64,000 nt of DNA from Candidatus Poribacteria bacterium (GTDB lineage Bacteria; Poribacteria; WGA-4E; WGA-3G). The translations under genes were made by a program, and so were the position numbers. Shown here in pieces: positions 25,613 through 34,462 of the stretch (positions within the stretch are counted from its first letter, which is position 1; each line of letters begins with the position of its first letter). Location: assembly GCA_026702755.1 (NCBI GenBank), contig JAPPBX010000096.1, forward strand, positions 1 through 64,000, in the 5' to 3' direction. The notes below the pieces were generated by a model, which saw only the letters and a list, made by a program, of their open reading frames with translations, did not search any database and was not told the origin of the DNA.

Positions 25613-26257
25613 CTAAATTTCTCCATGCCACTCCAGTGGTTCGTTTCGTAAATAAGGAAGCAGCATATCTTGGAGCCGCCGATGTGCATGGTGCAAGTGT
25701 GTTTTAATGGTGCCTTCCGACCTGTTTAGCAGCACTGCTATCTCTTTAATCGCGAGCTCTCTCCGATGTCGTAGATTGAAAACGCGACGCTGACCCGGCG
25801 GAAGTTTCCGCACTGCCTTTCGAATCATTTTACCAAGTTCCTTTTCTTCAAGGAGTTTCTCAGGCGATGGGTGAGAATCCATCATTGTTAGGACATCGTC
25901 CGCATCAAGTGGTAATTCTTCAAACGTAAGAAGTTTACTACGGTTACACTGCCTCTGAAAGTCGATGCTGCAATTGATAGCAATCCGGTAAATCCAACTG
26001 TAAAACGCGGAGCCACCTTTGAAGTTGGGCAGTGCTTTAAACGCTTTCAGAAAGACCTCTTGGCAAAGGTCTTTTGCTGTCTCCCGATCGCGAACTCGCT
26101 GGTACATGAGGTTATAAATTTTCTTTTCATATTTGAGGAAAAGGGGATTAAAAGCCTCTGTGTCCCCATCCTTAAACCGATTGACAAGCGCATCTTCGTC
26201 AATCTGTTCAAGCTCCGATTCTGTGTACGCGGTGGCGAATTTCTGCGGATAAGTCAT
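25613..26257 (-). CDS. ECF (RpoE-like) RNA polymerase sigma factor
   Basis: A 214-residue sigma factor with region 2 (LFLKYEKKIYNLMYQRVRDRETAKDLCQEVFLKAFKALPNF, SWIYRIAIN) and region 4 (LPPGQRRVFNLRHRRELAIKEIAVLLNRSEGTIKTHLHHAHRRLQ). The ATG at 26257 has a perfect ggaggt 7 nt upstream and is preferred to the ATG at 26272. It is transcribed away from a histidine kinase gene across a 455-nt regulatory region. No anti-sigma gene is adjacent. On the minus strand, gggaacttt and ggaaacttt (near 26360 and 26387) resemble ECF -35 elements and could allow autoregulation. Confidence 0.9.
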   Translation of the reverse strand: MTYPQKFATAYTESELEQIDEDALVNRFKDGDTEAFNPLFLKYEKKIYNLMYQRVRDRETAKDLCQEVFLKAFKALPNFKGGSAFYSWIYRIAINCSIDFQRQCNRSKLLTFEELPLDADDVLTMMDSHPSPEKLLEEKELGKMIRKAVRKLPPGQRRVFNLRHRRELAIKEIAVLLNRSEGTIKTHLHHAHRRLQDMLLPYLRNEPLEWHGEI

Positions 26258-26538
26258 GCTTGTTACCTCCATATTGAACGAAGTTAAATTTGAGGGACCT
26301 AAATTTGTAATGCCATCATTGAAAGCAAAATATCTTAAAGATTACACACTATAAGCACCAGAAAGTTCCCATTTTTTTCTGTTTTAAAGTTTCCATTTCC
26401 ACATACTATTTAGACAGATTTGATTAGGATTTTGTTCGATTAAAATCTTTGTCCGCCGAACCGCATTTCTCGTAAAAATTTGCAAAATCGTAATGTGCTT
26501 TTATATATGACCAAATAGATTCGCTATCCTAATTGCTC

Positions 26539-26556
26539 CAGTTGACAGGTCAACTG
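26539..26556. promoter_or_regulatory. palindromic operator overlapping the kinase promoter -35
   Basis: CAGTTGAC-AG-GTCAACTG is a perfect 8-bp inverted repeat with a 2-nt centre. It covers the TTGACA hexamer of the predicted promoter. It looks like a repressor or response-regulator site. It also resembles two heptamer units (cagttga, caggtca), so a repeat remnant is an alternative. Confidence 0.5.
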
Positions 26557-26570
26557 CTTTCGGTTATACT
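26542..26570 (+). promoter_or_regulatory. predicted sigma-70 promoter of the histidine kinase gene
   Basis: TTGACA (26542-26547), a 17-nt spacer, and TATACT (26565-26570) match the consensus at 11 of 12 positions. Transcription would start near 26577, giving a leader of about 135 nt before the kinase ATG. Confidence 0.6.
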
Positions 26571-26657
26571 AAAGACCACCTTAGCATTTAAAGTTATCTC
26601 GTAAGTAAAAAAATAGGTTCCTATTGTTAGTGACGCGATTTGTTGGGTAAAAAGGTG

Positions 26658-26684
26658 CAAAATTTCAGAAAAACTGAAATTTTG
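26658..26684 (+). promoter_or_regulatory. 11-bp hairpin in the kinase 5' leader
   Basis: caaaatttcag and its exact complement, separated by aaaaa, form a hairpin 28 nt upstream of the kinase ATG. The ribosome site aagaagg follows it. It could be an operator or modulate translation. No U-tract is present, so it is not a clear terminator. Confidence 0.5.
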
Positions 26685-26712
26685 TAGGAAAAATTAAAAA
26701 AAGAAGGTCCCG

Positions 26713-28095
26713 ATGCGTCGGTATAGCATTCAAACCAAAATTGTTCTTCCATTTCTGCTCCTTTTTGCTTGTGTCACTGTCTTTGTGCCGTTGCTAACCG
26801 TTGAGCTTTTCGCGTGGAAGTACAGTGAGCAGTTTACAAGTGAAACCCAAGGCTGGCTCGACACCATCGTAGAAACTGGGTTTATTCGGGAAGATAGTGA
26901 GAAGGTCAAGAAAGCATATAGTGTAGAAATTATGGTTTTCGGTTCCGATTACACGCTTAATGATAGCACATTGGTTGGGCTTTCCGACGCTGAGCGAGAT
27001 TGGACAAATTTAGCGAAAAAGATGCGGCTGAGTGAGGTAAAAAAGCACTTCCAAGAAGCGGATGGCCCCCCTTTCACGCACGATGTAACGCTCGCTGGAA
27101 AGCCTTATAAAGTTTTTTATCTTTCAATCAATCCTGGACGTTTCTACTGCTTGTTGCGTCCGATGGATAAGATCGCCGAAGCGAAGCGAACCCTGACGTG
27201 GTATATGTTAGGCATCGCTGTTCTCGTTATGGCACTGATTGCTTTCATCAGTTATCGTATTGGGAAGAATTTGACGAATCCGATTAAAATTTTGGTCGAT
27301 TCTACGACTCGCGTCGCAACAGGCGACTTGGATGAGCAGTGTGAGATTAAAACACACGATGAAATCGGTGATCTTGCTGCTGCATTTAATCAGATGACGC
27401 AGGACCTTAAGCAGTCAAGAGACCAGTTAATTCAAGCGGAACGGTTGGCGACAGCAGGAAAAATGTCTGCCTCGTTTGCCCACGAGATTCGTAATCCGTT
27501 GTCGTCGATGCGGATGTTAGCACAGATGTTAATGCAGAAATCTGAAATGTCGCAGGAACAACATCAACAATCTCTCCGCTATATCCTTGAGGAAATTGAA
27601 CGGATTGACACCATAGTTAAAGGGTTGATGGACTTCGCGCGTCCTTCGACCCTTGACCTGAAGCAACAATCCCTCGCGCCTGTCCTACAATCTGTTTTGG
27701 ATTTGATGGAAGCCAACTTAGCACATCACAAAATCCAGTTAGTCTTAGACTTGTTACCTGAAACCCCAGAAATCCAATTTGATTCAGATAAATTGAAGCA
27801 GGCGTTTATGAATGTGGTCTTGAATGCAATGGAGGCGATGCCGCAGGGTGGTGTATTGAAGGTGTCTACACTTATGGAAGACGACAGCGTGTGCATAAAG
27901 GTTGTGGACACTGGCGTTGGAATACCAGAGGAAGATTTAGAATATCTGTTTGAACCGTTCTTTACCCGAAAAACGAGAGGGACAGGACTTGGATTGGCGA
28001 ATGTCAAGCGGATTCTTGAGGAACACGGTGGTAGCGTAGAAATGGACAGCACGCCGGATGAAGGGACACAAGTATCGTTGTGGTTGCCGTTGTAA
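26713..28095 (+). CDS. membrane sensor histidine kinase (NtrB-like)
   Basis: A 460-residue kinase: TM1 at about residues 12-32, a periplasmic region to about 155, TM2 at about 160-182, HAMP at about 184-236, then HisKA with H257 in SFAHEIRNPLSSMRML, and HATPase_c with NVVLNAMEAM, DTGVGIP, FFTRKTRGTGLGL. The HEIRNPL form is typical of kinases paired with NtrC-type, sigma-54-dependent regulators. No response regulator is adjacent, so it is an orphan here. Its promoter region is shared with the ECF sigma factor gene. Confidence 0.9.
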   Translation: MRRYSIQTKIVLPFLLLFACVTVFVPLLTVELFAWKYSEQFTSETQGWLDTIVETGFIREDSEKVKKAYSVEIMVFGSDYTLNDSTLVGLSDAERDWTNLAKKMRLSEVKKHFQEADGPPFTHDVTLAGKPYKVFYLSINPGRFYCLLRPMDKIAEAKRTLTWYMLGIAVLVMALIAFISYRIGKNLTNPIKILVDSTTRVATGDLDEQCEIKTHDEIGDLAAAFNQMTQDLKQSRDQLIQAERLATAGKMSASFAHEIRNPLSSMRMLAQMLMQKSEMSQEQHQQSLRYILEEIERIDTIVKGLMDFARPSTLDLKQQSLAPVLQSVLDLMEANLAHHKIQLVLDLLPETPEIQFDSDKLKQAFMNVVLNAMEAMPQGGVLKVSTLMEDDSVCIKVVDTGVGIPEEDLEYLFEPFFTRKTRGTGLGLANVKRILEEHGGSVEMDSTPDEGTQVSLWLPL

Positions 28096-28200
28096 GATGT
28101 ATCGTTGAAATGGAATTAGATTTTAGAGAAAAAGAGACTGTGGTATACTGTGCTGTGTTATCAGGATAGTCTGTAGAAATCTTGTTTGAAAGGCAATAAA

Positions 28201-30117
28201 TTGATTCAGGAACGAACCCGAGATAGTCTCACATGGCGTGCTGTGCTGATCGGTTTGACATGCGCCACTATTGAGTGTCTCTTTGCGCCTTATAACGATT
28301 ACGTCATCCGCAATATCTTCCTTGCAGGTGGCCACTTTCCTGTCGCGCCCTTCTTTGTCCTAACAATTTTTGTGTTGGGTATCAATGTTTTCCTGAAACA
28401 GGTCCACCCTGCCTCGGCGTTCTCACCTGGGGAACTCGTCACAATCTGGTGTATCATGATCGCACCGGCGGGCATTCCGTCTTCAGGGATGATGCGCTAT
28501 GCTCTCAGTCCAATGGTGGCGTATCAATATCTCGCCACACCGGAAAACGACTGGGAGTCACTATTCCACCACTACATTCCACACTGGCGCGTCGTTCGCG
28601 ATCACACCGCAGCGCAGTCTTTCTTTGAAGGTTTATTCGCAGGAGAATCCGTGCCGTGGGGGGCATGGATAGTTCCTATCTTAACATGGAGTGCCTATGT
28701 CCTGGTGGTCTATTTCGTGATGATCTGCCTCTCTGTACTGCTCCGCAGACAGTGGGTGGAATATGAACGCTGCGCTTTTCCACTTGTTAAGTTACCTGTG
28801 GAGATGGCAGCGCAAGGCAGAGGTAGCCTCGGTCCGCTCTTTAAAAACAGCGCGCTCTGGTTCGGCTTTGCGTTCCCAGTATTCCTTCATACGATGAATG
28901 GTCTCCATACGTTCTTTCCGTCCATGCCGCATGTTCCACGCGATTTCTGGCTCAATCAATATCTCGTCGAGCGTCCTTGGAACGCGTTACGTCCGTTTCA
29001 GATTGTCATTTTCTGGTCGATGGTAGGGTTTAGTTATCTACTCACCCTGGAGGTATCTTTTAGCATCTGGTTTTTCTTTGTGTTCTACAAACTCCAATGT
29101 CTTTTGGGTGTAATGCTCGGCTTCCAGCTCACTTCGGGACCCGGTGTGCAGTGGACAGGTAAATCATTTAGTGCTGCACAGGAAGCGGGTGCATGCCTGA
29201 CGTTTGTTGCCATCGCACTCTGGAAAGCGCGACATCACATTAAAGGCATGTTCCAGTTCCGACCTTCCGACGAAGCCTTACCGCATGGCGTTACAATCTT
29301 CGGACTTCTCGGCGGTATCTGTGTGCTTGCGTTTTTTAATCATTTGATGGGGATGTCCCTCATATTCGCGTTCGGCTTCGTTCTGTTTCTGCTTGCGATG
29401 TATGTCCTGCTAACGTGGCAGGTGATTAACGGCGGCATTCCGTTCATCAATCCATCGTTTTCACCACAGAGTTTCTTCCTGACCACCTTAGGCACCTCAA
29501 AAATTCACCCTTCCACGTTGACTTCGCTGATGATGCACCCTGTGTGTCTCACATTAGACCTTCGCGAATTCATGATGCCAAACATCATGAACGGACTAAA
29601 AGCTGCGGATGAGGCACGCGTCAAACGACGGCAGCTACTCATCGCTATGGCAGTTGCAATGGTTATCGGGCTTGGTGTTTCCTATTACTCTGCGATTAAA
29701 GTTAGTTATGCACACGGGGCACCTTATACCGGTGGTAGTTGGTTTATGCGTCAACTTGAGGGATTGCTTGTAAGCCCGAAAACAAGCACGAATTGGACAA
29801 ACACAGGGTTTATGGTATTCGGGAGCGGGTTCACGATTTGGCTGATGTGGATGCGTCAGACCTTTGTATGGTGGCCCCTGCATCCGCTCGGTTATACGAT
29901 GCTGAGTTCGTGGGCGACGTTTAAACTCTGGTTCTCTATATTCTTGGGGTGGGGCTTAAAGTTTAGTATCGTGAAATATGGCGGCTTGAAGGCGTATCGG
30001 AGTGCAAGACCGATATTCCTTGGACTCGTTCTCGGAGAGATGACATGTGCTGGACTCTGGGCGATTATCGGGATGATTACTGGGATTAGCACGGGGTACC
30101 GTATCTTGCCGGATTAG
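28201..30117 (+). CDS. polytopic membrane protein, DUF6785/DUF6784-like
   Basis: About 638 residues with roughly a dozen hydrophobic segments (for example ILTWSAYVLVVYFVMICLSVLL and IFGLLGGICVLAFFN). It resembles the large DUF6785/DUF6784 membrane proteins known mainly from Planctomycetes and Poribacteria. The function of the family is not established; a transporter is possible. No ATG occurs near the N-terminus. TTG at 28201 is chosen because aaagg lies 8 nt upstream; TTG at 28186 is the alternative. Downstream is a small heptamer-repeat remnant. Confidence 0.75.
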   Translation: MIQERTRDSLTWRAVLIGLTCATIECLFAPYNDYVIRNIFLAGGHFPVAPFFVLTIFVLGINVFLKQVHPASAFSPGELVTIWCIMIAPAGIPSSGMMRYALSPMVAYQYLATPENDWESLFHHYIPHWRVVRDHTAAQSFFEGLFAGESVPWGAWIVPILTWSAYVLVVYFVMICLSVLLRRQWVEYERCAFPLVKLPVEMAAQGRGSLGPLFKNSALWFGFAFPVFLHTMNGLHTFFPSMPHVPRDFWLNQYLVERPWNALRPFQIVIFWSMVGFSYLLTLEVSFSIWFFFVFYKLQCLLGVMLGFQLTSGPGVQWTGKSFSAAQEAGACLTFVAIALWKARHHIKGMFQFRPSDEALPHGVTIFGLLGGICVLAFFNHLMGMSLIFAFGFVLFLLAMYVLLTWQVINGGIPFINPSFSPQSFFLTTLGTSKIHPSTLTSLMMHPVCLTLDLREFMMPNIMNGLKAADEARVKRRQLLIAMAVAMVIGLGVSYYSAIKVSYAHGAPYTGGSWFMRQLEGLLVSPKTSTNWTNTGFMVFGSGFTIWLMWMRQTFVWWPLHPLGYTMLSSWATFKLWFSIFLGWGLKFSIVKYGGLKAYRSARPIFLGLVLGEMTCAGLWAIIGMITGISTGYRILPD

Positions 30118-30118
30118 A

Positions 30119-30150
30119 TAATAGCAGTTAGCAGTCAGCAATCAGTTACT
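30119..30150. repeat. partial heptamer repeat
   Basis: Consecutive 7-nt units gcagtta, gcagtca and gcaatca followed by gtta, immediately after the DUF6785 stop codon. No second arm is obvious, so this may be a remnant. Confidence 0.5.
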
Positions 30151-30303
30151 ATTTGGTGGATTGGGATGGTTATTAGGGAAAACGGAATGGCTCTGGTCAG
30201 AAGACGTTTTGCCTTGACATTCAGATGAGAAGCATGTACCCTATTAATGGCGTTTAAGGCAGCAGGTAAACACCAATAACCTCTATTACTAAAAGAAATT
30301 CTG

Positions 30304-30780
30304 ATGAGAAACTGGATAATAGTGATTTGTCTCTTATTTACGTCTTCGGCGTTTGCCGAATTGACACCCGAAGATATCCTAACGATTTCCGATATTGTAG
30401 AAAAAGCCGTTACTGCATCGGAGAAACGGACGCGTGAATATATTGATAAATCGGAGGAACGCATGCGCGCATATATTGATAAATCAGAAAAGCAGACGCG
30501 CGAATATGTTGATACAAAACTTGAATCACTTGAACACAAACTCGACGGTAGAATAGGGCGTTTGGAGGGTAGATTAAATGGTACCGACAGAAACATAACG
30601 ATAGTTGTGGCACTGGTGGTGGGTGTCATGGCATTAATTGTGTTAGCAGTTGGTATACCACAACTCATCCTCGTCTCCAGACAAAGTAATCAAAACGCGA
30701 TGCAAAAAGAACTTGAAGCGATGCGAGTTGAGATACAACAATTCCGTAAAGAACTTGCCCTTCTGTTGCAGGAGCACTAA
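30304..30780 (+). CDS. small signal-anchored coiled-coil protein
   Basis: 158 residues that I do not recognise as a named family. The signal peptide covers residues 1-18 (MRNWIIVICLLFTSSAFA). Residues about 25-95 are heptad-rich with near-tandem units (REYIDKSEE, RAYIDKSEK, REYVDTKLE), followed by LEGRLNG. A transmembrane segment at about 99-124 (ITIVVALVVGVMALIVLAVGIPQLILV) leads to a C-terminal charged helix. The next gene starts 9 nt downstream, so the two are co-transcribed. A structural or scaffold role is possible. Confidence 0.7.
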   Translation: MRNWIIVICLLFTSSAFAELTPEDILTISDIVEKAVTASEKRTREYIDKSEERMRAYIDKSEKQTREYVDTKLESLEHKLDGRIGRLEGRLNGTDRNITIVVALVVGVMALIVLAVGIPQLILVSRQSNQNAMQKELEAMRVEIQQFRKELALLLQEH

Positions 30781-30788
30781 GCGAAAAG

Positions 30789-32798
30789 ATGAAAAATACA
30801 ACTCTTACAATACTACTCACATTCTGTTCGTTATGCCTTGGATTACCTTCCGCTTTTTCGGTGGATTTTATCCAATTAGAGCGTGAATTTGCAGGCAAAG
30901 GCTCAACACAAGGACGGTTCGGTAAGGATATTCATCTCGCCTTTGATAAGCAGCATATCTACGTTAGCGACGCTGAGAATCGACTTATCCAGAAGTTGTC
31001 GGCAACAGGAGAATTTCTGTTTCAGATCCCGGAAGCACCGGAATCGCTGGATAATATCTTACGGAAACCGGGGCATCTTACTGTGGATAGTTTAGGAAAC
31101 ATCTACGTTGCCGATGTGACCGTGCATCATATTGCTGAGAGCAAGGATCCGAAAGTTTATATGTTCGCGCCGTGTGTCTACAAGTTCAGTGGGACGGGTG
31201 AATTGTTAGACACTTACTTTGTTGATCCGGTGGATGTCCATCCCAAGGTTGTTTTGCCAGTGAATCTTATCATTGACGAAGAAGGGAAAACGGCTTTCGC
31301 CATTCAGCCCAAGGGACACGACAGAGCTCTCCGCGTCGCTCTCAATTCCCAAAATGAACTTTATGTTTTAGACGCAGAACTGGGGCGAGTTCATAAATTC
31401 AGTGCTGATGGAGAAAAGTTGTTTGCCTTTGGTAGATATGGCGCAGGTGAAGGTGAATTTGATATGGATGCCGCGGACATCGCCATTGATGCGCGTGGGA
31501 ACGTCCTCATTGCAGATACCGGTAACCACCGCATTGTGAGATTCGATGCAGCAGGGAAACCTCTCGGTAGTTTTGGGAGAGAAGGACGCGGCAACGGTGA
31601 ATTCGTGAAGCCAATGGCACTCGTTACCTTGCCCACTGGCGAAATCCTCGTTAAAGATGCCAGCCAATTTCGTAGGAAAGTCGGTGGACTGCCGGAGGTT
31701 ATTGCGCTCTCTCCCACATTGACGCAGCTAACGGAGAGTACGCCGGGGCAAGCTGAACTCGCGGATACTATTGTCAATGCGACGCAGTCACGATACGGTC
31801 CGTTTGCACAGAGTGCCGCTGCAGCTGCCGACACTGCCGCCTTGAATAGACGTGTACGGTTATTGGAAGAAGCAGAATACAGTCGATATTACGCCGATGA
31901 AACCTATGACGAGGATAAAGAAGAACTCGCTGAAGAACTCAAACGGAAAGACATCCGCTTGACCCTCTTTCATAATATCATCTCACGCGTTCAGAAGTTT
32001 GATCCCAACGGACGGTATCTGGGACGGATCGTTTATGAAACAGATCAGCTCAGCGAGGAAAAACACGATCTGACCTTCTTGGATTTGGATGCTGCGGGGC
32101 ACCTTTATCTACGGGATGCCAGCGATTTTACGATCGCGCAGTATTCTGTAAGCGGATTTACCGTGAAGCCCTCGCACATGAACGGATTTTACAGTGTTCG
32201 CGCTGCGAGTTTGCACAACAACTATCTGGAAGATTATGAGGACATTGACTTTTCAACCGATGTCCAAGATGAACTCAGCCAGTTGGAACTTAAAAATCTA
32301 TTTGGATGGACCTACAGCCTCTCGGAGCGGTGGCATTTGACGTTCCTTGACGAATTAACGTACGGCGAACAAGATGAACGCTATGTTACCCCGGCGAAGG
32401 TAGAGGATAGTTACGATTTTGAGACACAGGCGTTAGAGAATGCGTTCGCCGCGAACCTGAAGTTTATCACGAATCCAAATCCATATCGGTATAAGGAACT
32501 CAATTTGTCTGTTGGGCGCGTTGATGGCACGTCTGATTTGATGCAGGACGCGCTCTTTCCTGACCTCAACAAACAGCGCAGAATAGATACCGGTGATGCA
32601 AGTTCTACGGTTGTTGAACTCAATTGGGATATCTGGTCAAGGGCAAATCTTTGGCTTCGCTATGCTGATCTCAACCCTGCTGAAACGAGTCGCAATTTTA
32701 TCCGTCGGTTTTACGATGTCTCCGGGGACCTCTACGAGGTGTTTGGGAGCCGCAATGAGGCGCGCCAGTTCCTTGGAGAGTTGACCATAAAGTTTTAA
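30789..32798 (+). CDS. large secreted NHL-repeat protein with possible outer-membrane tail
   Basis: A 669-residue protein with a signal peptide (1-24). NHL-type blades occur at about residues 30-300: DKQHIYVSDAENRLIQKLS, SLGNIYVADVTVHHI, SQNELYVLDAELGRVHKFS, ARGNVLIADTGNHRIVRFD. A middle alpha-helical stretch with an acidic run (YADETYDEDKEELAEEL) follows, then one more blade. The last 150 residues show alternating polar and aromatic residues and end in GELTIKF. A terminal Phe after a beta strand is typical of outer-membrane proteins, so the C-terminus may be a barrel or plug. Function unknown. Confidence 0.72.
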   Translation: MKNTTLTILLTFCSLCLGLPSAFSVDFIQLEREFAGKGSTQGRFGKDIHLAFDKQHIYVSDAENRLIQKLSATGEFLFQIPEAPESLDNILRKPGHLTVDSLGNIYVADVTVHHIAESKDPKVYMFAPCVYKFSGTGELLDTYFVDPVDVHPKVVLPVNLIIDEEGKTAFAIQPKGHDRALRVALNSQNELYVLDAELGRVHKFSADGEKLFAFGRYGAGEGEFDMDAADIAIDARGNVLIADTGNHRIVRFDAAGKPLGSFGREGRGNGEFVKPMALVTLPTGEILVKDASQFRRKVGGLPEVIALSPTLTQLTESTPGQAELADTIVNATQSRYGPFAQSAAAAADTAALNRRVRLLEEAEYSRYYADETYDEDKEELAEELKRKDIRLTLFHNIISRVQKFDPNGRYLGRIVYETDQLSEEKHDLTFLDLDAAGHLYLRDASDFTIAQYSVSGFTVKPSHMNGFYSVRAASLHNNYLEDYEDIDFSTDVQDELSQLELKNLFGWTYSLSERWHLTFLDELTYGEQDERYVTPAKVEDSYDFETQALENAFAANLKFITNPNPYRYKELNLSVGRVDGTSDLMQDALFPDLNKQRRIDTGDASSTVVELNWDIWSRANLWLRYADLNPAETSRNFIRRFYDVSGDLYEVFGSRNEARQFLGELTIKF

Positions 32799-32862
32799 AG
32801 TAGTAGGCACAGTCCCTGTGCCGTTCCAAAAGTAGTAGGCACAGTCCCTGTGCCGTTCCAAA
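32799..32862. repeat. two perfect 32-nt tandem hairpin units
   Basis: Two identical 32-nt units follow the NHL gene stop directly. Each contains ggcacag-tcc-ctgtgcc, a 7-bp hairpin. They may work as stacked terminators or mRNA 3'-end stabilisers, or be a mobile palindromic repeat. There is no T-tract. Confidence 0.8.
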
Positions 32863-32882
32863 AGTGAGGTCTATCAATAAAA

Positions 32883-33845
32883 ATGGAGTTTCGCGCCCTT
32901 TACCCTGAAGAATTGGAGGCGTGGCTGGACCATGTTACGACTGTCTTTACAGGGGGTCGCCAATATTTTTCTAATCATTGGCACAACGATCCCTGGAGAG
33001 ATCCTGAAGGCATTCGTGTTGCCGTTGACAATGGTACGATCGTTAGCACAGTGCGGGTTTTTATTCGGAAGATGTTTTTGCATGGGGAGCCGATAACCGT
33101 CGGTGGTATCGGTGAGGTCAGCACGCGCTCAGAATACCGGCGGCGTGGACTCGCTTCACAACTGCTTAAGGATTCGATCGAGTTTATGGAGTCCCGTGAT
33201 ATTGCCGTCTCTTTGCTCTTCGGAAGCCAACGCATCTATTCCATTGAAGGATGGGAAAAGGTACCTCGCTATTACGCAAGACAATCTTTCGCAGCTGAAA
33301 AAGGTTCGGAATGTGAAGTTCGTCCAGCTAATTTTGATGATGACACCGAAGTTAAGCGAATCGCTGCACTTTATGACGGATACGCCCGCAAATTCAATGG
33401 CACCATCGTCAGAGATGAAATAGCGTATTGGACAAAGTGGGTACGAACCGAGTCACCGAATGCTTGGGTTGCTGAACGGGATGGGGATATTGAAGGATAT
33501 GTTTCCGTCGTTCGGAACGAAAGTCAACTAAACGTTAAGGAGTTCATCGCCTCAGAACCATCCTTTGCCCAGGAGAAAGGTAAACAACTTTTTGAAAGCA
33601 TGCTCTCTAATATTATAGCCCAAATGGATGTGGAATCATTTGAGGTCGTCTATCCAGCACCTATTGCAGACGGTTTTAATGCTCCAACGATTGACGAACA
33701 GAGCAGTGCGATGTATCGCATCAATCGACCCGACGCACTTCCGAATTCTTATGATTCAATCCCGAATCTATTACACAACCAACCACAGTCTTTATCACAA
33801 GGCATCAAGTCGCATCATATCTTTTGGTATACCGATGGGTATTAG
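32883..33845 (+). CDS. GNAT-family N-acetyltransferase
   Basis: A 320-residue protein with an N-terminal GNAT domain. The acetyl-CoA loop is EVSTRSEYRRRGLASQLLKDSIEFM (about residues 79-103), preceded by the strand VGGI; SLLFGSQRIYSIEGWEKVPRYY fits motif B. The C-terminal half (about residues 140-320) resembles the second GNAT-like or sterol-carrier half of Eis-type enzymes, but I cannot confirm that. The substrate is unknown. Confidence 0.8.
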   Translation: MEFRALYPEELEAWLDHVTTVFTGGRQYFSNHWHNDPWRDPEGIRVAVDNGTIVSTVRVFIRKMFLHGEPITVGGIGEVSTRSEYRRRGLASQLLKDSIEFMESRDIAVSLLFGSQRIYSIEGWEKVPRYYARQSFAAEKGSECEVRPANFDDDTEVKRIAALYDGYARKFNGTIVRDEIAYWTKWVRTESPNAWVAERDGDIEGYVSVVRNESQLNVKEFIASEPSFAQEKGKQLFESMLSNIIAQMDVESFEVVYPAPIADGFNAPTIDEQSSAMYRINRPDALPNSYDSIPNLLHNQPQSLSQGIKSHHIFWYTDGY

Positions 33846-33860
33846 GGGACATACCTTACC

Positions 33861-34226
33861 CTAAAGTCGACGAAGCCTTAGGCGTCCAGATCGATACACG
33901 GCGATCAAAGGCGGAGTCCAATCCACCTGCATTTTGAGTAACTCTTGTAGGTCATCAATTACTTCAATTGGCGTACGCCCACCTGGACGCAGAAGGATAA
34001 TTCCTGTAGTAGGGTGTTTCCGATAGACTGCAAGTTTCCCGAAATCGGAATCGTGCGTTAGAACAAACCTACTCATCATATATGCATTAGCGAGAATGTC
34101 CTCGTCTTTGTAAAGATGCCACCCCTCTTCAAAAGCAGAAACTACATCAACCCCTTGAGAGCGTAGAAACTGAACAACTGGGGTCGTTATATTCATATCC
34201 GCGACAAGTGGGGGTAGCATTGTCAA
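33861..34226 (-). CDS. DUF5615 PIN-like toxin
   Basis: A 121-residue PIN-like protein with VADMNITTPVVQFLRSQGVDV at the N-terminus and VLTHDSDFGKLAVY in the middle, the Asp residues that mark the DUF5615 fold. Such proteins are probable ribonucleases and are typically paired with DUF433 antitoxins. The start overlaps the stop of the DUF433 gene by 4 nt (translational coupling). Confidence 0.85.
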   Translation of the reverse strand: MTMLPPLVADMNITTPVVQFLRSQGVDVVSAFEEGWHLYKDEDILANAYMMSRFVLTHDSDFGKLAVYRKHPTTGIILLRPGGRTPIEVIDDLQELLKMQVDWTPPLIAVYRSGRLRLRRL

Positions 34227-34462
34227 GATGCTCCATCGCGCGGAAAAGGCATATCTATGAAGATGTCGTTTTGCAATGCGCGTGCTGCGTAGCCAAGGAC
34301 AGCCCGAATGCTTTCTTCACTTAATATCGGATAAGATTCAATAATCTCCTCGTTTGTCATACCTTTTGCCAATAAACCCAACACCTGTTCCACGCTTATA
34401 CGCGTGCCTTCAATTACCGGTTTTCCACCAAGTATTTCCGAATTAGCGATAATTCTAACCAC
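34223..34462 (-). CDS. DUF433 antitoxin
   Basis: A 79-residue DUF433 protein with the signature ILGGKPVIEGTRISVEQVLGLLAKGMTNEEIIESYPILSEESIRAVLGYAARAL. It has a helix-turn-helix DNA-binding fold and normally neutralises its partner and represses its own operon. The GTG start is preceded by ggagg at 9-nt spacing. First gene of the pair. Confidence 0.88.
   Translation of the reverse strand: MVRIIANSEILGGKPVIEGTRISVEQVLGLLAKGMTNEEIIESYPILSEESIRAVLGYAARALQNDIFIDMPFPRDGAS

Larger units (their letters stand above)
26258..26712. promoter_or_regulatory. AT-rich divergent regulatory region, no gene
   Basis: 455 nt between the divergent ECF sigma factor and histidine kinase genes without a plausible coding frame. 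It holds the sigma-70-type promoter and overlapping palindrome at 26539-26570, a 5'-leader hairpin at 26658-26684, and GGAAC-like ECF -35 candidates on the minus strand. Confidence 0.6.

Noticed and set aside
32799-32862. Short repeats as a CRISPR array
   Set aside because: Only two contiguous units with no spacer between them.
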